Assembly: GCA_019359315.1 (NCBI GenBank)
Contig: JAHHHO010000010.1
Location: 55,435 to 119,434 of the forward strand
Origin: Myxacorys californica WJT36-NPBG1
Lineage (GTDB): Bacteria > Cyanobacteriota > Cyanobacteriia > Leptolyngbyales > Leptolyngbyaceae
Length of the DNA: 64,000 bases
Reading direction: 5' to 3'
This document shows, piece by piece, positions 1-7,657 of this stretch. Under the pieces are notes generated by a model. It was given only the letters and a program-made list of their open reading frames with translations. It was not told the DNA's origin and ran no database searches. Every line of letters begins with the position of its first letter. Position 1 is the stretch's first letter. A program made the position numbers and the translations under genes.

Positions 1-944
1 AGTTAGAGGTTCGGCAAGAATGGATTGAGCGCATTAGTTGGATTCGGCTGGCGGATCGGTTAGCTGAGAGTGATCTCCTAGACCCTCATGGTTCTGAGTT
101 TCAGCGCTTTCAAGACGGTTGGAAGTGGCTGATGGCAACGGGTCAGGCACAGCCTGTTAGCGGGCATCGGAAAGTCTTTGAGGCCATTCGCGATCGCTGG
201 TTTTGTAATACTGAACCTGTAGATCAGCTATCCATTAGCTCGTGGAATCGTTACTTAAACGCGCTGGAGCGCTATCACCACAACAACAATCTTGTCTTCG
301 ACACCCTCGATCAGTTTGAATCGATGCTAGAGGAACTGGCAGCCTCTTTCTTTCAAGTATTACCCTTTCTGCCAGCTCACCAGCGACGAATAGTCGGCGC
401 GTTTGGCATGGTGGATCAGTTTTACAACATTCTGCGTGATCTTCGGGAAGACGCCAAGCAAGGCATTTGTTATCTGCCGACGGAAGTACTCGATCGCTTT
501 GGTGTCAGTCGTACCGAAATTCTCGAATTGCGAGCCTACAATAATCCGGGCTACCGCTCCATGATGCAATTTTGGATTTATGACTATTTGCCACAGTTGT
601 ATCGTAAAGCGTATCCCTTTATTTTGTCGCCCGATCTACATCCTTCTTGGCAAATGCTGCGGGATTGGTCGCTGAACCGCTATAAGCGAATCGAGCGGAT
701 ACTGCGTCGATGCGACTACGACTACACAAGATTTCCGCAAGTCTACTGGCAAGAAGTTCAACGAGATTTGGTGTTGATCCTGCCAGCGAGATTTGGCAAT
801 CCCTCTTATTGTCATCTTCCTAAAGGAGGAAATAGAGGATATTCAACAAAATTAACATCTATCTCTTCTCTATCTCGCAAATGCAAGCTGTTTCAGTTCG
901 CCAAGCAAGAGCCTAATGTTTTGATGGAGTTTGGCTGCGGTTGA
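1..944 (+). CDS. Squalene/phytoene synthase-like protein, 5' end cut by window edge
   Basis: The frame is open from the first bases of the window, so the N-terminus lies outside it; the first internal ATG is at 132. The central part matches the trans-isoprenyl synthase family: a run ending NILRDLREDA followed by CYLP and a downstream FGVS corresponds to the second Asp-rich motif and flanks of squalene/phytoene synthases. A later stretch with Y..IERIL and YDYTRFP fits the helical C-terminal part. The first DxxxD motif is not visible in the portion present, so it lies upstream or is missing. Substrate unknown. The last 40 residues look unlike the family, and the stop codon lies inside a 17-bp tandem duplication, so the tail may be altered. 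Family assignment moderate; enzymatic activity unproven. Confidence 0.55.
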   Translation, partial: LEVRQEWIERISWIRLADRLAESDLLDPHGSEFQRFQDGWKWLMATGQAQPVSGHRKVFEAIRDRWFCNTEPVDQLSISSWNRYLNALERYHHNNNLVFDTLDQFESMLEELAASFFQVLPFLPAHQRRIVGAFGMVDQFYNILRDLREDAKQGICYLPTEVLDRFGVSRTEILELRAYNNPGYRSMMQFWIYDYLPQLYRKAYPFILSPDLHPSWQMLRDWSLNRYKRIERILRRCDYDYTRFPQVYWQEVQRDLVLILPARFGNPSYCHLPKGGNRGYSTKLTSISSLSRKCKLFQFAKQEPNVLMEFGCG

Positions 945-959
945 AGTTTGGCTGCGGTT
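928..959. repeat. Tandem duplication at a gene end
   Basis: The 15-mer AGTTTGGCTGCGGTT occurs at 928-942 and again at 945-959 (period 17). The first copy runs into the TGA stop of the plus-strand gene. The second runs into the stop codon of the convergent flv1. Confidence 0.9.
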
Positions 960-2679
960 AATAAGATGTTCCTGACTTGCGGTGCAAGACGGCAGTTACG
1001 CCTTTCGCTTCCATGACTTTGCCATTGTTCACCTCGGCATAAAGCAGCCAATGATCACCGCATTCCATTCGGTTTTGAATGGTGCATTCGAGGTAGGCCA
1101 AAGCGTCTAGCAGAATTGGGCAACCATTGGCGGCAGGTTCCGTGTTGAGGTCGGCAAAGCGATCGCGGCTAGGCTCAGCTGCTTTCATAAAAGCGCGATG
1201 AAGCGGCCGATCTTCTCGGAGAATATTTAGCACAAACTGATCACCAATGTGATCGAGCCAGCCTTCCACACGCGATTTTGCGATCGCAACGGTAACTCCA
1301 GGCGGATTAAAGGTCGCTTGGGAAATCCAAGACGTGAGGAATCCATTGGTTCGTTCGCCTTGCTTAACCGTTACCACACACAACGACCCAACCACGCGAC
1401 CTAAGGCTTGTTCAGTACGGTCGCTCTTTGTTTCAGTCACAAACGATCGCGGTTCTCGAACTTTCTTCGTTTTACGCAACACCTGAGCAAACTCTGCCCC
1501 CGCTTGCTCTGACTGCTGCAACACCTCGTCTGTCGGCTTGAATTTCACGCGAATCGTGTCAAATCCAAACGTATAGCCTGCATCTTGAAGGCGGTTTTCA
1601 ACGAGATCGATCGCTTCGCCGCTCCAGCCATAGGAGCCAAAAACGCCTGCTACTTTCGTTTTTGAGGCATTAGAGAGGACTAAACCCAGCGCTGTTTGAA
1701 TTTGTGTCGGGGCGTGTCCTGCCAGCGTTGGAGTGCCAATAATGAAGCCGTCGCATCGTTCTACAACCGCTGTCACATCAGATGGCTCAGCAAATTCGCA
1801 GTTAACCGATTCAACAGTAATGTCAGAGTCCGTGAGTCCTTTGGCGATCGCTTGTGCCACACTGGCGGTATTTCCATAGGCAGAAGCGTAAAGCAAGGCG
1901 ACAGAACGTTCTTGGTTTTTCTGCTCATCGCACCAGTTGCGATAGTCTAACAACAAGCGGCTGCGGCTATAGCGCACAATGGAGCCATGAGCAACGGCGT
2001 ACATCGTGGCAGGAAAAGTTGAAAGTTCTGCGATCGCGTCTTCAACCTGTTTAGACTGCGCCGCGTGCAGACAGTCGAAGTAGTAGCGACGATCTTCGTC
2101 TAGCTGCTTCCAGTGTTCATCGAAAATAGAATCGTCGCAGACATGCGAGCCAAAGAATTTGTCCGTATAGAGAATTTGGGTGGCTGGATCAAAAACGCAC
2201 AATTCATCCACCCAACGCGGAGTAGGCACGAAGGCGAATTGCAAAACATGTCCTTTGCCCAGATCGAGAGTGTCGTCATCTCGAACAATTTGAAGTTGGA
2301 GATGATGGTTTGGAAAAGCCGTTTTTAAGGCATTGGCAGCCGGCTTAGAGCAAACGATCGTGACCTGCGGTGCTAATTCGAGCAGCTTTTTGAGCGTTTC
2401 AAGGCGATTTTGATTCACGTGGCTCAAAATCACATAGTCGAGCTTTTGAAAGTACTGATGTTGATGTAGTTCGTGTACAAAAATATCTGTGAAAGACGAA
2501 CCCGGCGGATCGATCAAGGCATTTTGTTCCGCTTGAATCAAATACGCGTTAGCGGTCGTGCCTTTTTGCCGCGCGTATTCGATCTCAAACTTGAGCCGAT
2601 CCCAAGTGCGCGATCGCAGCACTTGTGTATCGGCACCGATTTCGGCAATTTGCACGTCTCTGGGTCTGGAGTCTGACAT
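958..2679 (-). CDS. flv1: Flavodiiron protein Flv1 (diflavin flavoprotein)
   Basis: This cytosolic class C flavodiiron protein of 573 residues carries a metallo-beta-lactamase-like domain (about 25-245), a flavodoxin domain (about 258-400) and a C-terminal flavin reductase domain (about 425-573). Flv1 works with Flv3 to reduce O2 to water with electrons from photosystem I. The di-iron site is non-canonical: the usual HxExDH is HVNQNR at residues 87-92, as is typical of Flv1/Flv2 and unlike Flv3/Flv4. The opening RDVQIAEIG and RSRTWDRLKFEIEY fit Flv1. I chose ATG 2679 because the 18 residues upstream encode no family sequence. It lies 231 bases downstream of flv3 on the same strand, consistent with an operon. 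Flv2 is possible but less likely, because no sll0218-like gene is present. Confidence 0.9.
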   Translation of the reverse strand: MSDSRPRDVQIAEIGADTQVLRSRTWDRLKFEIEYARQKGTTANAYLIQAEQNALIDPPGSSFTDIFVHELHQHQYFQKLDYVILSHVNQNRLETLKKLLELAPQVTIVCSKPAANALKTAFPNHHLQLQIVRDDDTLDLGKGHVLQFAFVPTPRWVDELCVFDPATQILYTDKFFGSHVCDDSIFDEHWKQLDEDRRYYFDCLHAAQSKQVEDAIAELSTFPATMYAVAHGSIVRYSRSRLLLDYRNWCDEQKNQERSVALLYASAYGNTASVAQAIAKGLTDSDITVESVNCEFAEPSDVTAVVERCDGFIIGTPTLAGHAPTQIQTALGLVLSNASKTKVAGVFGSYGWSGEAIDLVENRLQDAGYTFGFDTIRVKFKPTDEVLQQSEQAGAEFAQVLRKTKKVREPRSFVTETKSDRTEQALGRVVGSLCVVTVKQGERTNGFLTSWISQATFNPPGVTVAIAKSRVEGWLDHIGDQFVLNILREDRPLHRAFMKAAEPSRDRFADLNTEPAANGCPILLDALAYLECTIQNRMECGDHWLLYAEVNNGKVMEAKGVTAVLHRKSGTSY

Positions 2680-2910
2680 AAGGAATGAGGGATGAGAGGA
2701 AGGGCAATGCCCCGCTATTAGAGCAGAGCGCAACTCCGCAGGAACCGCGAGGAGGGATGGTCTACAGCAACGCGATGCGAGAAGAAGTAGATGAGGGATA
2801 AGGGATACAACTCAAATTACACTTGTCAAATTACACGTCCGCATTTCATCCCCATTTGCGAAGCGTTGCCGCAGGCGTCCCTTATCCTTCGTCCTTACCT
2901 TAGTAGGGAT
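2680..2910. other. flv3-flv1 spacer with dispersed-repeat sequence
   Basis: No gene is visible in this 231-base spacer. It holds short GC-rich elements that resemble sequences elsewhere in the window. A 26-base element at 2858-2883 matches 16532-16557 at 23 of 26 positions. The string GAGCGCAACTC recurs near 44537. A GGAATGAGGG/GGCAATGCC motif pair recurs near 38980-39000. The spacer looks like a landing place for small dispersed repeats. Confidence 0.6.
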
Positions 2911-4650
2911 TTAGTAGTGATTTCCCACTTTCCGATGGTGAACGGCAGTGAGAGCATCCGATTTAGCAACTCGTCCGGCATCCACTGTACTGTAGACAAT
3001 CCAGTGGTCACTGCATTCCATCCGGCTTGCGACTTCGCATTCTAGATAGGCGAGGGAATCCGCAAGAATTGGAGAACCGTTATTAGCAGGATAGGTTTTG
3101 ACGTTCGCAAATCGGTCTGCGCCGGGGGCAAAGCGCTTTAAGAAGTGCTTCATCAAGGGCTGATAGTTACCTTCTTCCAAAATATTGAGAACGAAGCGAT
3201 CGCCGACTCTCATGAGTGACTCGATCGCGCGGTCTTTGGCCACGGCGATCGTAAACCCCAACGGCTGGAAACTGGCTTGAGACACCCAGGATGCTAACAT
3301 CGCGCTGGTTACTTCGTTCTTCTTGGCGGTGATGATGTAAAGCCCTCCACTTAAGCGTCCCATTGCTTTATCGAGATCGCCGTCCAGAGATTTCATTTGT
3401 TTTACAGCGCGATCGCGGGTCAGCCATTGCCCCAAGTCTGTGCCTGCTTCTTCGCAAAGCTGATAGGTTGCCTCGGTCGGATCTGCCTCGATTTTGATGG
3501 GAGCAAAGCCTTCGGTTAATCCCGCTTCCCGAAATTGGCTGCGAATCACATCCACCGATTCTTCATCCTCGCCTGCCACCTCAAACAGCCCGATCGCTTG
3601 CTTTGCATTTGCCGCTGCCAGAATTGTGCCGATCGCAGCTTCAGCTTGATCGGCGAGTTCACCTGATTGAGGCGGCATTCCAATCACTAATCCGCTTGAA
3701 AGTTCGACCAGTTCGCGCACCTCGTGGGGTTGGGCTTCTCGCAGATCTAAAACTTCAACCCCAACCCCTGTTTTGAGAATGCCATCTGCGATCGCGTGGG
3801 CTAAGCGATCGCCGTCTCCGTAGCCACTCACGTAAAACAATCCTACCGTTTTGACAGATTTGGCTTTGGTTTGGCTCCATTCTTGGTAGCGCCCAACCAA
3901 TTCTTTCACGTTGTAGTACAAGAGCGGGCCATGACCGGTTGCTACCATTTTCACTTCGGGAAGCTCCCCAATGCGTTTGATGGCAGACAGCACCGATCGG
4001 GCGTTAGGAGCCATGAGACAATCGTAGTAGATGCGATATTCCTGCTCGATCAGGTCTAAATCTTCGTCAAAGGTGCGATCGTCGCAAAAATGCATTCCAA
4101 AGGCATCGCAGGTGAAGAGCGTTTGCGTTTTCGAGTCGTAGGTAAAAATGGTGTCGGGCCAATGCAAATTTGGCGCAGACACAAATTCCAATAAATGACC
4201 ATTGCCCAAATCTAAGCGCTCTCCGCTTTTGACCAACTGGCTCTTGAAAGGTTGATGAACCATACTGTCAAGAAACTGAATGGCGACTTTTGCGCCCACT
4301 ACCGTAATGTTTGGATTCAGTTGAAGCACGTCTCGCACCAAGCCACTGTGATCCGGTTCGGTATGGCTAATGATCAGATAGTCGATTTGCTGCGGATCGA
4401 TTAGCTCAGTTAATGTATCCAGGTACAGATCCCGAAACTTCTCATGAGAAGTATCAACGAGGGCAACTTTCTCACCTCGAATCAAGAAGGAGTTGTAGGT
4501 GGTGCCGTTTTCTAAGGAAAACTCAATATCAAAACGATCGCGATCCCAATCGAGGGAGCGAATAACGGTTGTGTCTGAGGCAATATCAGCAGTTTGAAGG
4601 GTGAGTCTGCGCTTTGATCGAGCAGTGGGACGATCGCTGAGTGCTACCAT
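2911..4650 (-). CDS. flv3: Flavodiiron protein Flv3 (diflavin flavoprotein)
   Basis: The partner of Flv1 in photosystem I-linked O2 reduction, 579 residues with the same three domains: beta-lactamase-like di-iron, flavodoxin and flavin reductase. The di-iron site is canonical (HTEPDH, residues 96-101), which marks the Flv3/Flv4 group. RSLDWDRDRFDIEF near the N-terminus and the C-terminal HHRKVGNHY fit Flv3. It starts at ATG 4650, with the divergent coaX 127 bases away. flv1 follows on the same strand, so flv3-flv1 is probably one operon that makes the heteromer together. The 127-base divergent region is AT-rich and likely holds both promoters. Confidence 0.92.
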   Translation of the reverse strand: MVALSDRPTARSKRRLTLQTADIASDTTVIRSLDWDRDRFDIEFSLENGTTYNSFLIRGEKVALVDTSHEKFRDLYLDTLTELIDPQQIDYLIISHTEPDHSGLVRDVLQLNPNITVVGAKVAIQFLDSMVHQPFKSQLVKSGERLDLGNGHLLEFVSAPNLHWPDTIFTYDSKTQTLFTCDAFGMHFCDDRTFDEDLDLIEQEYRIYYDCLMAPNARSVLSAIKRIGELPEVKMVATGHGPLLYYNVKELVGRYQEWSQTKAKSVKTVGLFYVSGYGDGDRLAHAIADGILKTGVGVEVLDLREAQPHEVRELVELSSGLVIGMPPQSGELADQAEAAIGTILAAANAKQAIGLFEVAGEDEESVDVIRSQFREAGLTEGFAPIKIEADPTEATYQLCEEAGTDLGQWLTRDRAVKQMKSLDGDLDKAMGRLSGGLYIITAKKNEVTSAMLASWVSQASFQPLGFTIAVAKDRAIESLMRVGDRFVLNILEEGNYQPLMKHFLKRFAPGADRFANVKTYPANNGSPILADSLAYLECEVASRMECSDHWIVYSTVDAGRVAKSDALTAVHHRKVGNHY

Positions 4651-4777
4651 GTCTGCCTCCTAGAAGGGGTGTACCTTACTTACATGTTAAGGAATATTGC
4701 TCGTATTTTCTTAGTTTTTCGCGTTTGGCCCGGTTTTGTAAAGTTTTAATACACAAAGGGACTCATAAGTTTTTTAT
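4651..4777. promoter_or_regulatory. Divergent promoter region between flv3 and coaX
   Basis: This AT-rich 127-base gap lies between divergent start codons and must carry both promoters. A TAATAC string at 4747-4752 is a reasonable -10 candidate for coaX. I found no clear NtcA-type GTA-N8-TAC box; one GTA...TAC pair near 4670 has spacing 7. Confidence 0.4.
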
Positions 4778-5542
4778 ATGAACGAGTGGCTTGCGCTCAC
4801 GATTGGTAATTCTCGCTTCCACTGGGCACTGTTTGAGGATGAAACACTGCGGCAGGTTTGGGATGCTCCACCAATGGATGTAGACGTTGTAAAAGCCTTC
4901 ATTGCTAATCCTAAAGGGTTTGTGCCGCTTTCAAATCAGATGGCTCTACCCGAACTTTGGCTGGCTTCCGTCGTACCCAAACAGAGTAAACCTTGGACAG
5001 CCTATTCCCAAGTCAAGGTCATCACACTGTCTCAGATTCCGTTGTATCAGGTTTATTCAAGTTTTGGAGTTGATCGGGCGCTGGCGTTGTGGGGCGCGAT
5101 CGCAACCTATGGCAGTCCCACGTTGGTGATTGACTGCGGGACTGCTATGACTTTTACGGGAGCCGATTCGCACAACAATCTGATCGGCGGCGCAATTTCG
5201 CCAGGATTGAGGTTGCAGTTTCAGGCGTTGGGACAGAACACCGCCGCGTTACCTAATTTAGATACTGAAACGATTTCAGACTTGCCGCCGCGCTGGGCGC
5301 GAAACACGCAAGCTGCGATCGCGAGTGGAATTTTGCAGGGTGCAATTGCGAGTATTCGAGACTTTGTTCTAGATTGGCAACAAAGATTTCCAGATAGTGC
5401 GATCGTCATGACCGGAGGTGATGCAACGCTACTGTGTAGAATTCTGAACCAAGAATTACCCGAAGTATCAAGATTGATCCACTTAGACTTAAATTTAGCT
5501 TTTTGGGGAATTCGAGAGATTAGACGCCGTTCGAATGGCTAA
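4778..5542 (+). CDS. coaX: Type III pantothenate kinase
   Basis: Catalyses ATP-dependent phosphorylation of pantothenate, the first step of coenzyme A synthesis. The 254-residue protein has the acetate/sugar kinase/actin-like fold of the CoaX family. Visible marks are the N-terminal phosphate-binding stretch IGNSRFHW, the central DCGTAMTFT with its Asp, GGAISPGLRL and the late ATP-binding MTGGDA. Length is normal for CoaX. It stands alone on the plus strand, divergent from flv3. Type III kinases are not inhibited by CoA and need a monovalent cation (family knowledge). Confidence 0.9.
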   Translation: MNEWLALTIGNSRFHWALFEDETLRQVWDAPPMDVDVVKAFIANPKGFVPLSNQMALPELWLASVVPKQSKPWTAYSQVKVITLSQIPLYQVYSSFGVDRALALWGAIATYGSPTLVIDCGTAMTFTGADSHNNLIGGAISPGLRLQFQALGQNTAALPNLDTETISDLPPRWARNTQAAIASGILQGAIASIRDFVLDWQQRFPDSAIVMTGGDATLLCRILNQELPEVSRLIHLDLNLAFWGIREIRRRSNG

Positions 5543-5544
5543 CT

Positions 5545-5693
5545 CAAGATATATTCCTACTTTCCAACGAACTTGCCCTTTAACCCACGCTAATATCTCA
5601 CCCTCAATCCGAGGTGCGAGGCGAATCTTGCCAGCACTTGCAGGATCAATAGCACTTCACTTTTCCATGGTTAAAGTCGTATTCTATTTCCAT
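5545..5693 (-). pseudogene. Decayed BrnA-like antitoxin relic
   Basis: An ATG at 5693, three bases past the brnA stop, begins MEIEYDFNHGKVK. The reading then shifts by one base into a frame that gives AIDPASAGKIRLAPRIEGE followed by ILAWVKGQV. Together these resemble small BrnA/RHH-type antitoxins of the pattern EYDF.xGKR.AIDP.xxGKTRI..R.DDEILxWF. The frame stops at TGA after 15 codons, and the C-terminal part is scrambled. I read it as a second antitoxin gene that has lost its frame, on the same strand as and directly downstream of brnTA. Similarity is judged by eye. Confidence 0.45.
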
Positions 5694-5696
5694 CGG

Positions 5697-5975
5697 TTAG
5701 GCAGTTTTCTGGTTACTATCCTGCTCAATATGACGACGCAACACTGAATTAATTAGCGCCTTGTACTCTTCGCTTTGCGATTGAAACCATGTCATCACGT
5801 CCGGATCAAGCTGAACTAAGTTCCTAGCTTGATCCGCTGGAACTCTTAGCACTGCCTTCTCAAAAAACTCGTCCGTCAAAGGTGGAATATCAGAATAATC
5901 AATTCCTTCGTCTGACATCGATTCCAATGCTGCCCAATTAGTACGAGAGGTACTGCTCAAATCGTTTTCGTTCAT
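5697..5975 (-). CDS. brnA: BrnA-family antitoxin
   Basis: Likely antitoxin of a type II toxin-antitoxin pair, 92 residues. The C-terminal part (DPDVMTWFQSQSEEYKALIN followed by SVLRRHIEQ) is the ribbon-helix-helix-type DNA-binding and oligomerisation region of BrnA. The N-terminal part contains the family's DIPPLTDEFFEKA stretch, which in known pairs contacts the toxin. The annotated start overlaps the toxin gene by 38 bases and has a GGCGGG stretch upstream. A later ATG at 5915 would avoid the overlap. Expected to repress its own operon with BrnT (family knowledge). Confidence 0.8.
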   Translation of the reverse strand: MNENDLSSTSRTNWAALESMSDEGIDYSDIPPLTDEFFEKAVLRVPADQARNLVQLDPDVMTWFQSQSEEYKALINSVLRRHIEQDSNQKTA

Positions 5976-6216
5976 GTCGATTTGCCCGCCGTGCTGAAAT
6001 TACTCGGATTACGTCACCTTGCCGCTCTGTCCAAACAACGATCGCTATACCGTTGCCTAAAAAGCCGATTCCAATCCATTGGTCTTCACTGTAATCAAAA
6101 CGGTTATCCAACTCAATCAGCATTGAACCCTCAAACATTTCGGGAACATCCGCAAAATCAATTTCGTGTTTACGAACATTTTCTAGATTTTTCGCTTCGT
6201 CCCACTCAAACTGCAT
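5938..6216 (-). CDS. brnT: BrnT-family ribonuclease toxin
   Basis: Likely toxin of the BrnT/BrnA pair: a small RelE-fold endoribonuclease that cuts RNA and inhibits translation. The 92-residue sequence shows the family signature: N-terminal FEWDEAKNLENVRKHEIDF, and C-terminal IRVISARRANRHERKRFE with the conserved basic and Tyr residues near the end. It is first in the operon, followed by the overlapping brnA, the usual BrnTA order. An AGG lies about 8 bases upstream of the ATG. Confidence 0.85.
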   Translation of the reverse strand: MQFEWDEAKNLENVRKHEIDFADVPEMFEGSMLIELDNRFDYSEDQWIGIGFLGNGIAIVVWTERQGDVIRVISARRANRHERKRFEQYLSY

Positions 6217-6261
6217 GGAGACCTAACGCTGCCGATTGAACTACCATAATTATCTCGCATC

Positions 6262-6507
6262 TCATCCTGCATTCCAACCTGGGAAAATGTGATGCAACTG
6301 GTCTTCCAGATTCCATCCTTTCGGGCGCTGCTGTTCATCGAACCAAGGTGTTCCTTTTTTTAGCCACTGCTCACGATATGTTGGAGTGTCATCGCAACCA
6401 TATTCACACCCACAACAGATGCAAATTTCATAAGAGTAGCGAACCTTTTCTTCATCGACGCCTTCTAGCCAGGGCAAACCACAAATTGGACAGTTAAATA
6501 TTCTCAT
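6262..6507 (-). CDS. Small Cys-rich CPCC-like (zinc-ribbon) protein
   Basis: An 81-residue protein with two metal-binding knuckles, CPICG near residue 5 and CICCGCEYG near residue 29, followed by REQWLKKGTPWF and GWNLEDQL. This resembles the cysteine-rich CPCC-type family of small bacterial proteins, some of which are immunity-like or of unknown role. Probably binds one zinc ion. It sits 45 bases upstream of brnT on the same strand and may be cotranscribed, but there is no evidence of a shared function. Function not known. Confidence 0.65.
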   Translation of the reverse strand: MRIFNCPICGLPWLEGVDEEKVRYSYEICICCGCEYGCDDTPTYREQWLKKGTPWFDEQQRPKGWNLEDQLHHIFPGWNAG

Positions 6508-6606
6508 ACTGTAAGAATTGCTTGGTTCTTAAGCATTTGCTTGTCCCCTCACAAATAGCTTTGAAACATAATCCTCACCATTTATATCAAATCGCCCAGC
6601 TAGAAT

Positions 6607-7080
6607 TTAAGCAACTGTTGTCAACCCCGCAAAGTAGTCTTCCAACTGTCGCTGATGGTCGTGTGACAGCCGACCTTCTGGTAACTGTCCCGGCGAAAAT
6701 GCTTGCACATCAATCACTTCTAGCGGATCTGTGACTTGCATCATGCCCCTTGCTTCAACCTCAACCACAATGCAGATCGAATGCATTCGAGGATCGCGAT
6801 CGGGCGCAGAATACACCCCAACCAACCGTCGAATTTTCGCTAACTCTAGCCCGGTTTCTTCTGCAAGCTCGCGCGCGATCGCAGTAGGCAAATCTTCGCC
6901 CCAGTCCACAATGCCACCCGGAAGACCCCACAACCGATTATCCCGTCGCTGGATTAAAACAAGTTTCTCATCCGGCAAAATCGCAATAATACTAGTTCCG
7001 GTCACAGGATGTCGAAGGATGACACCCAGAACGTTTTGGAAAAAATGCCACAACCAACGCATAGATTCAGGAAATAACAC
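6607..7080 (-). CDS. Nudix hydrolase
   Basis: Hydrolyses a nucleoside diphosphate linked to another moiety; substrate not predictable. The 157-residue protein has a complete Nudix box: GGIVDWGED, then the catalytic RELAEETGLEL helix, with the Mg-binding glutamates present. The N-terminal MRWLWHFFQNVLG is hydrophobic and aromatic. A second ATG at 7062 is a plausible start. Neighbours do not suggest a pathway. Confidence 0.85.
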   Translation of the reverse strand: MLFPESMRWLWHFFQNVLGVILRHPVTGTSIIAILPDEKLVLIQRRDNRLWGLPGGIVDWGEDLPTAIARELAEETGLELAKIRRLVGVYSAPDRDPRMHSICIVVEVEARGMMQVTDPLEVIDVQAFSPGQLPEGRLSHDHQRQLEDYFAGLTTVA

Positions 7081-7193
7081 CGCAGTCGAGACTGATGCTT
7101 CAGAGCGTGCAACCGATCAGTCAGAATGCGAGGAACATCTATTCAACCGCAACTTTGATAGAACACCACACGAGCCGCTAAACATTTAAGCCC

Positions 7194-7650
7194 TTAAGTT
7201 AGATCTTGCAGAAGTTGCGCTGCATGAAGTTCAGGCTTAACTTTCTTGTAGATTTTTTCAATCGTACCATCTGGGCTAACCACAACCGTATTTCGGCTAG
7301 TGCCCACATATTCTTTACCCATAAATTTCTTTAGTCTATAGCTATCGTAAGTCTCCGCAACTTTTCCACCTTCATCCGACAAGAGTGGAAAAGGCAGATT
7401 GAGCTTATTGACAAACTTTTCGTGAGACTTAGCATCATCGGTGCTGATGCCTAAGACAACGACATTCTGAGCTTGAAAGTCGGCGTAAGCATCGCGAAAG
7501 GCACACGCTTCCTTGATGCATCCCGGCGTGCTGTCGCGCGGATAGAAATACAGAACGACTCGCTTACCTTTGAAGTCAGCAAGATTGACAGGCTGCGTAG
7601 GTATCGGGCAGGATGAAACTGGGAGCAGGGTCGCCAATTTGAAGAGGCAT
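7194..7650 (-). CDS. prxQ: Peroxiredoxin Q/BCP, with an apparent N-terminal frameshift
   Basis: A thiol peroxidase of the PrxQ/BCP type that reduces peroxides with thioredoxin. The catalytic stretch STPGCIKEACAFRD carries the peroxidatic Cys and the resolving Cys five residues later. YDSYRLKKFMGKEY and KVKPELHA are typical of cyanobacterial PrxQ. The normal N-terminus, MPLQIGDPAPSFILPDT, is encoded from ATG 7650 but in a different frame from the rest. The frame changes around 7596-7605, where one extra base, or a loss of two, separates LPDT from QPVNLADFKGK. Without a shift, only a TTG start at 7637 gives an intact frame, with an atypical N-terminus. ATG 7650 lies 7 bases past the argH stop. 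It is either a damaged gene or a sequencing error. Confidence 0.8.
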
Positions 7651-7657
7651 CAGAAAA

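Noticed and set aside
958..4650. Reading the pair as Flv2/Flv4
   Set aside because: The Flv2/Flv4 operon carries an sll0218-like gene between the two. There is none here, and both N-termini fit Flv1 and Flv3.
4651..4777. NtcA-type box GTA-N8-TAC upstream of flv3 and coaX
   Set aside because: The only candidate near 4670 has seven bases between the half-sites.
5697..5703. GCCTAAC overlapping the brnA stop, resembling an attC R'' box
   Set aside because: The following sequence is an ATG with a relic antitoxin, and no attC fold is visible. It is a chance 7-mer.
5535..5747. 70-codon plus-strand frame after coaX
   Set aside because: It has no conserved pattern, and it lies over the relic antitoxin on the opposite strand.
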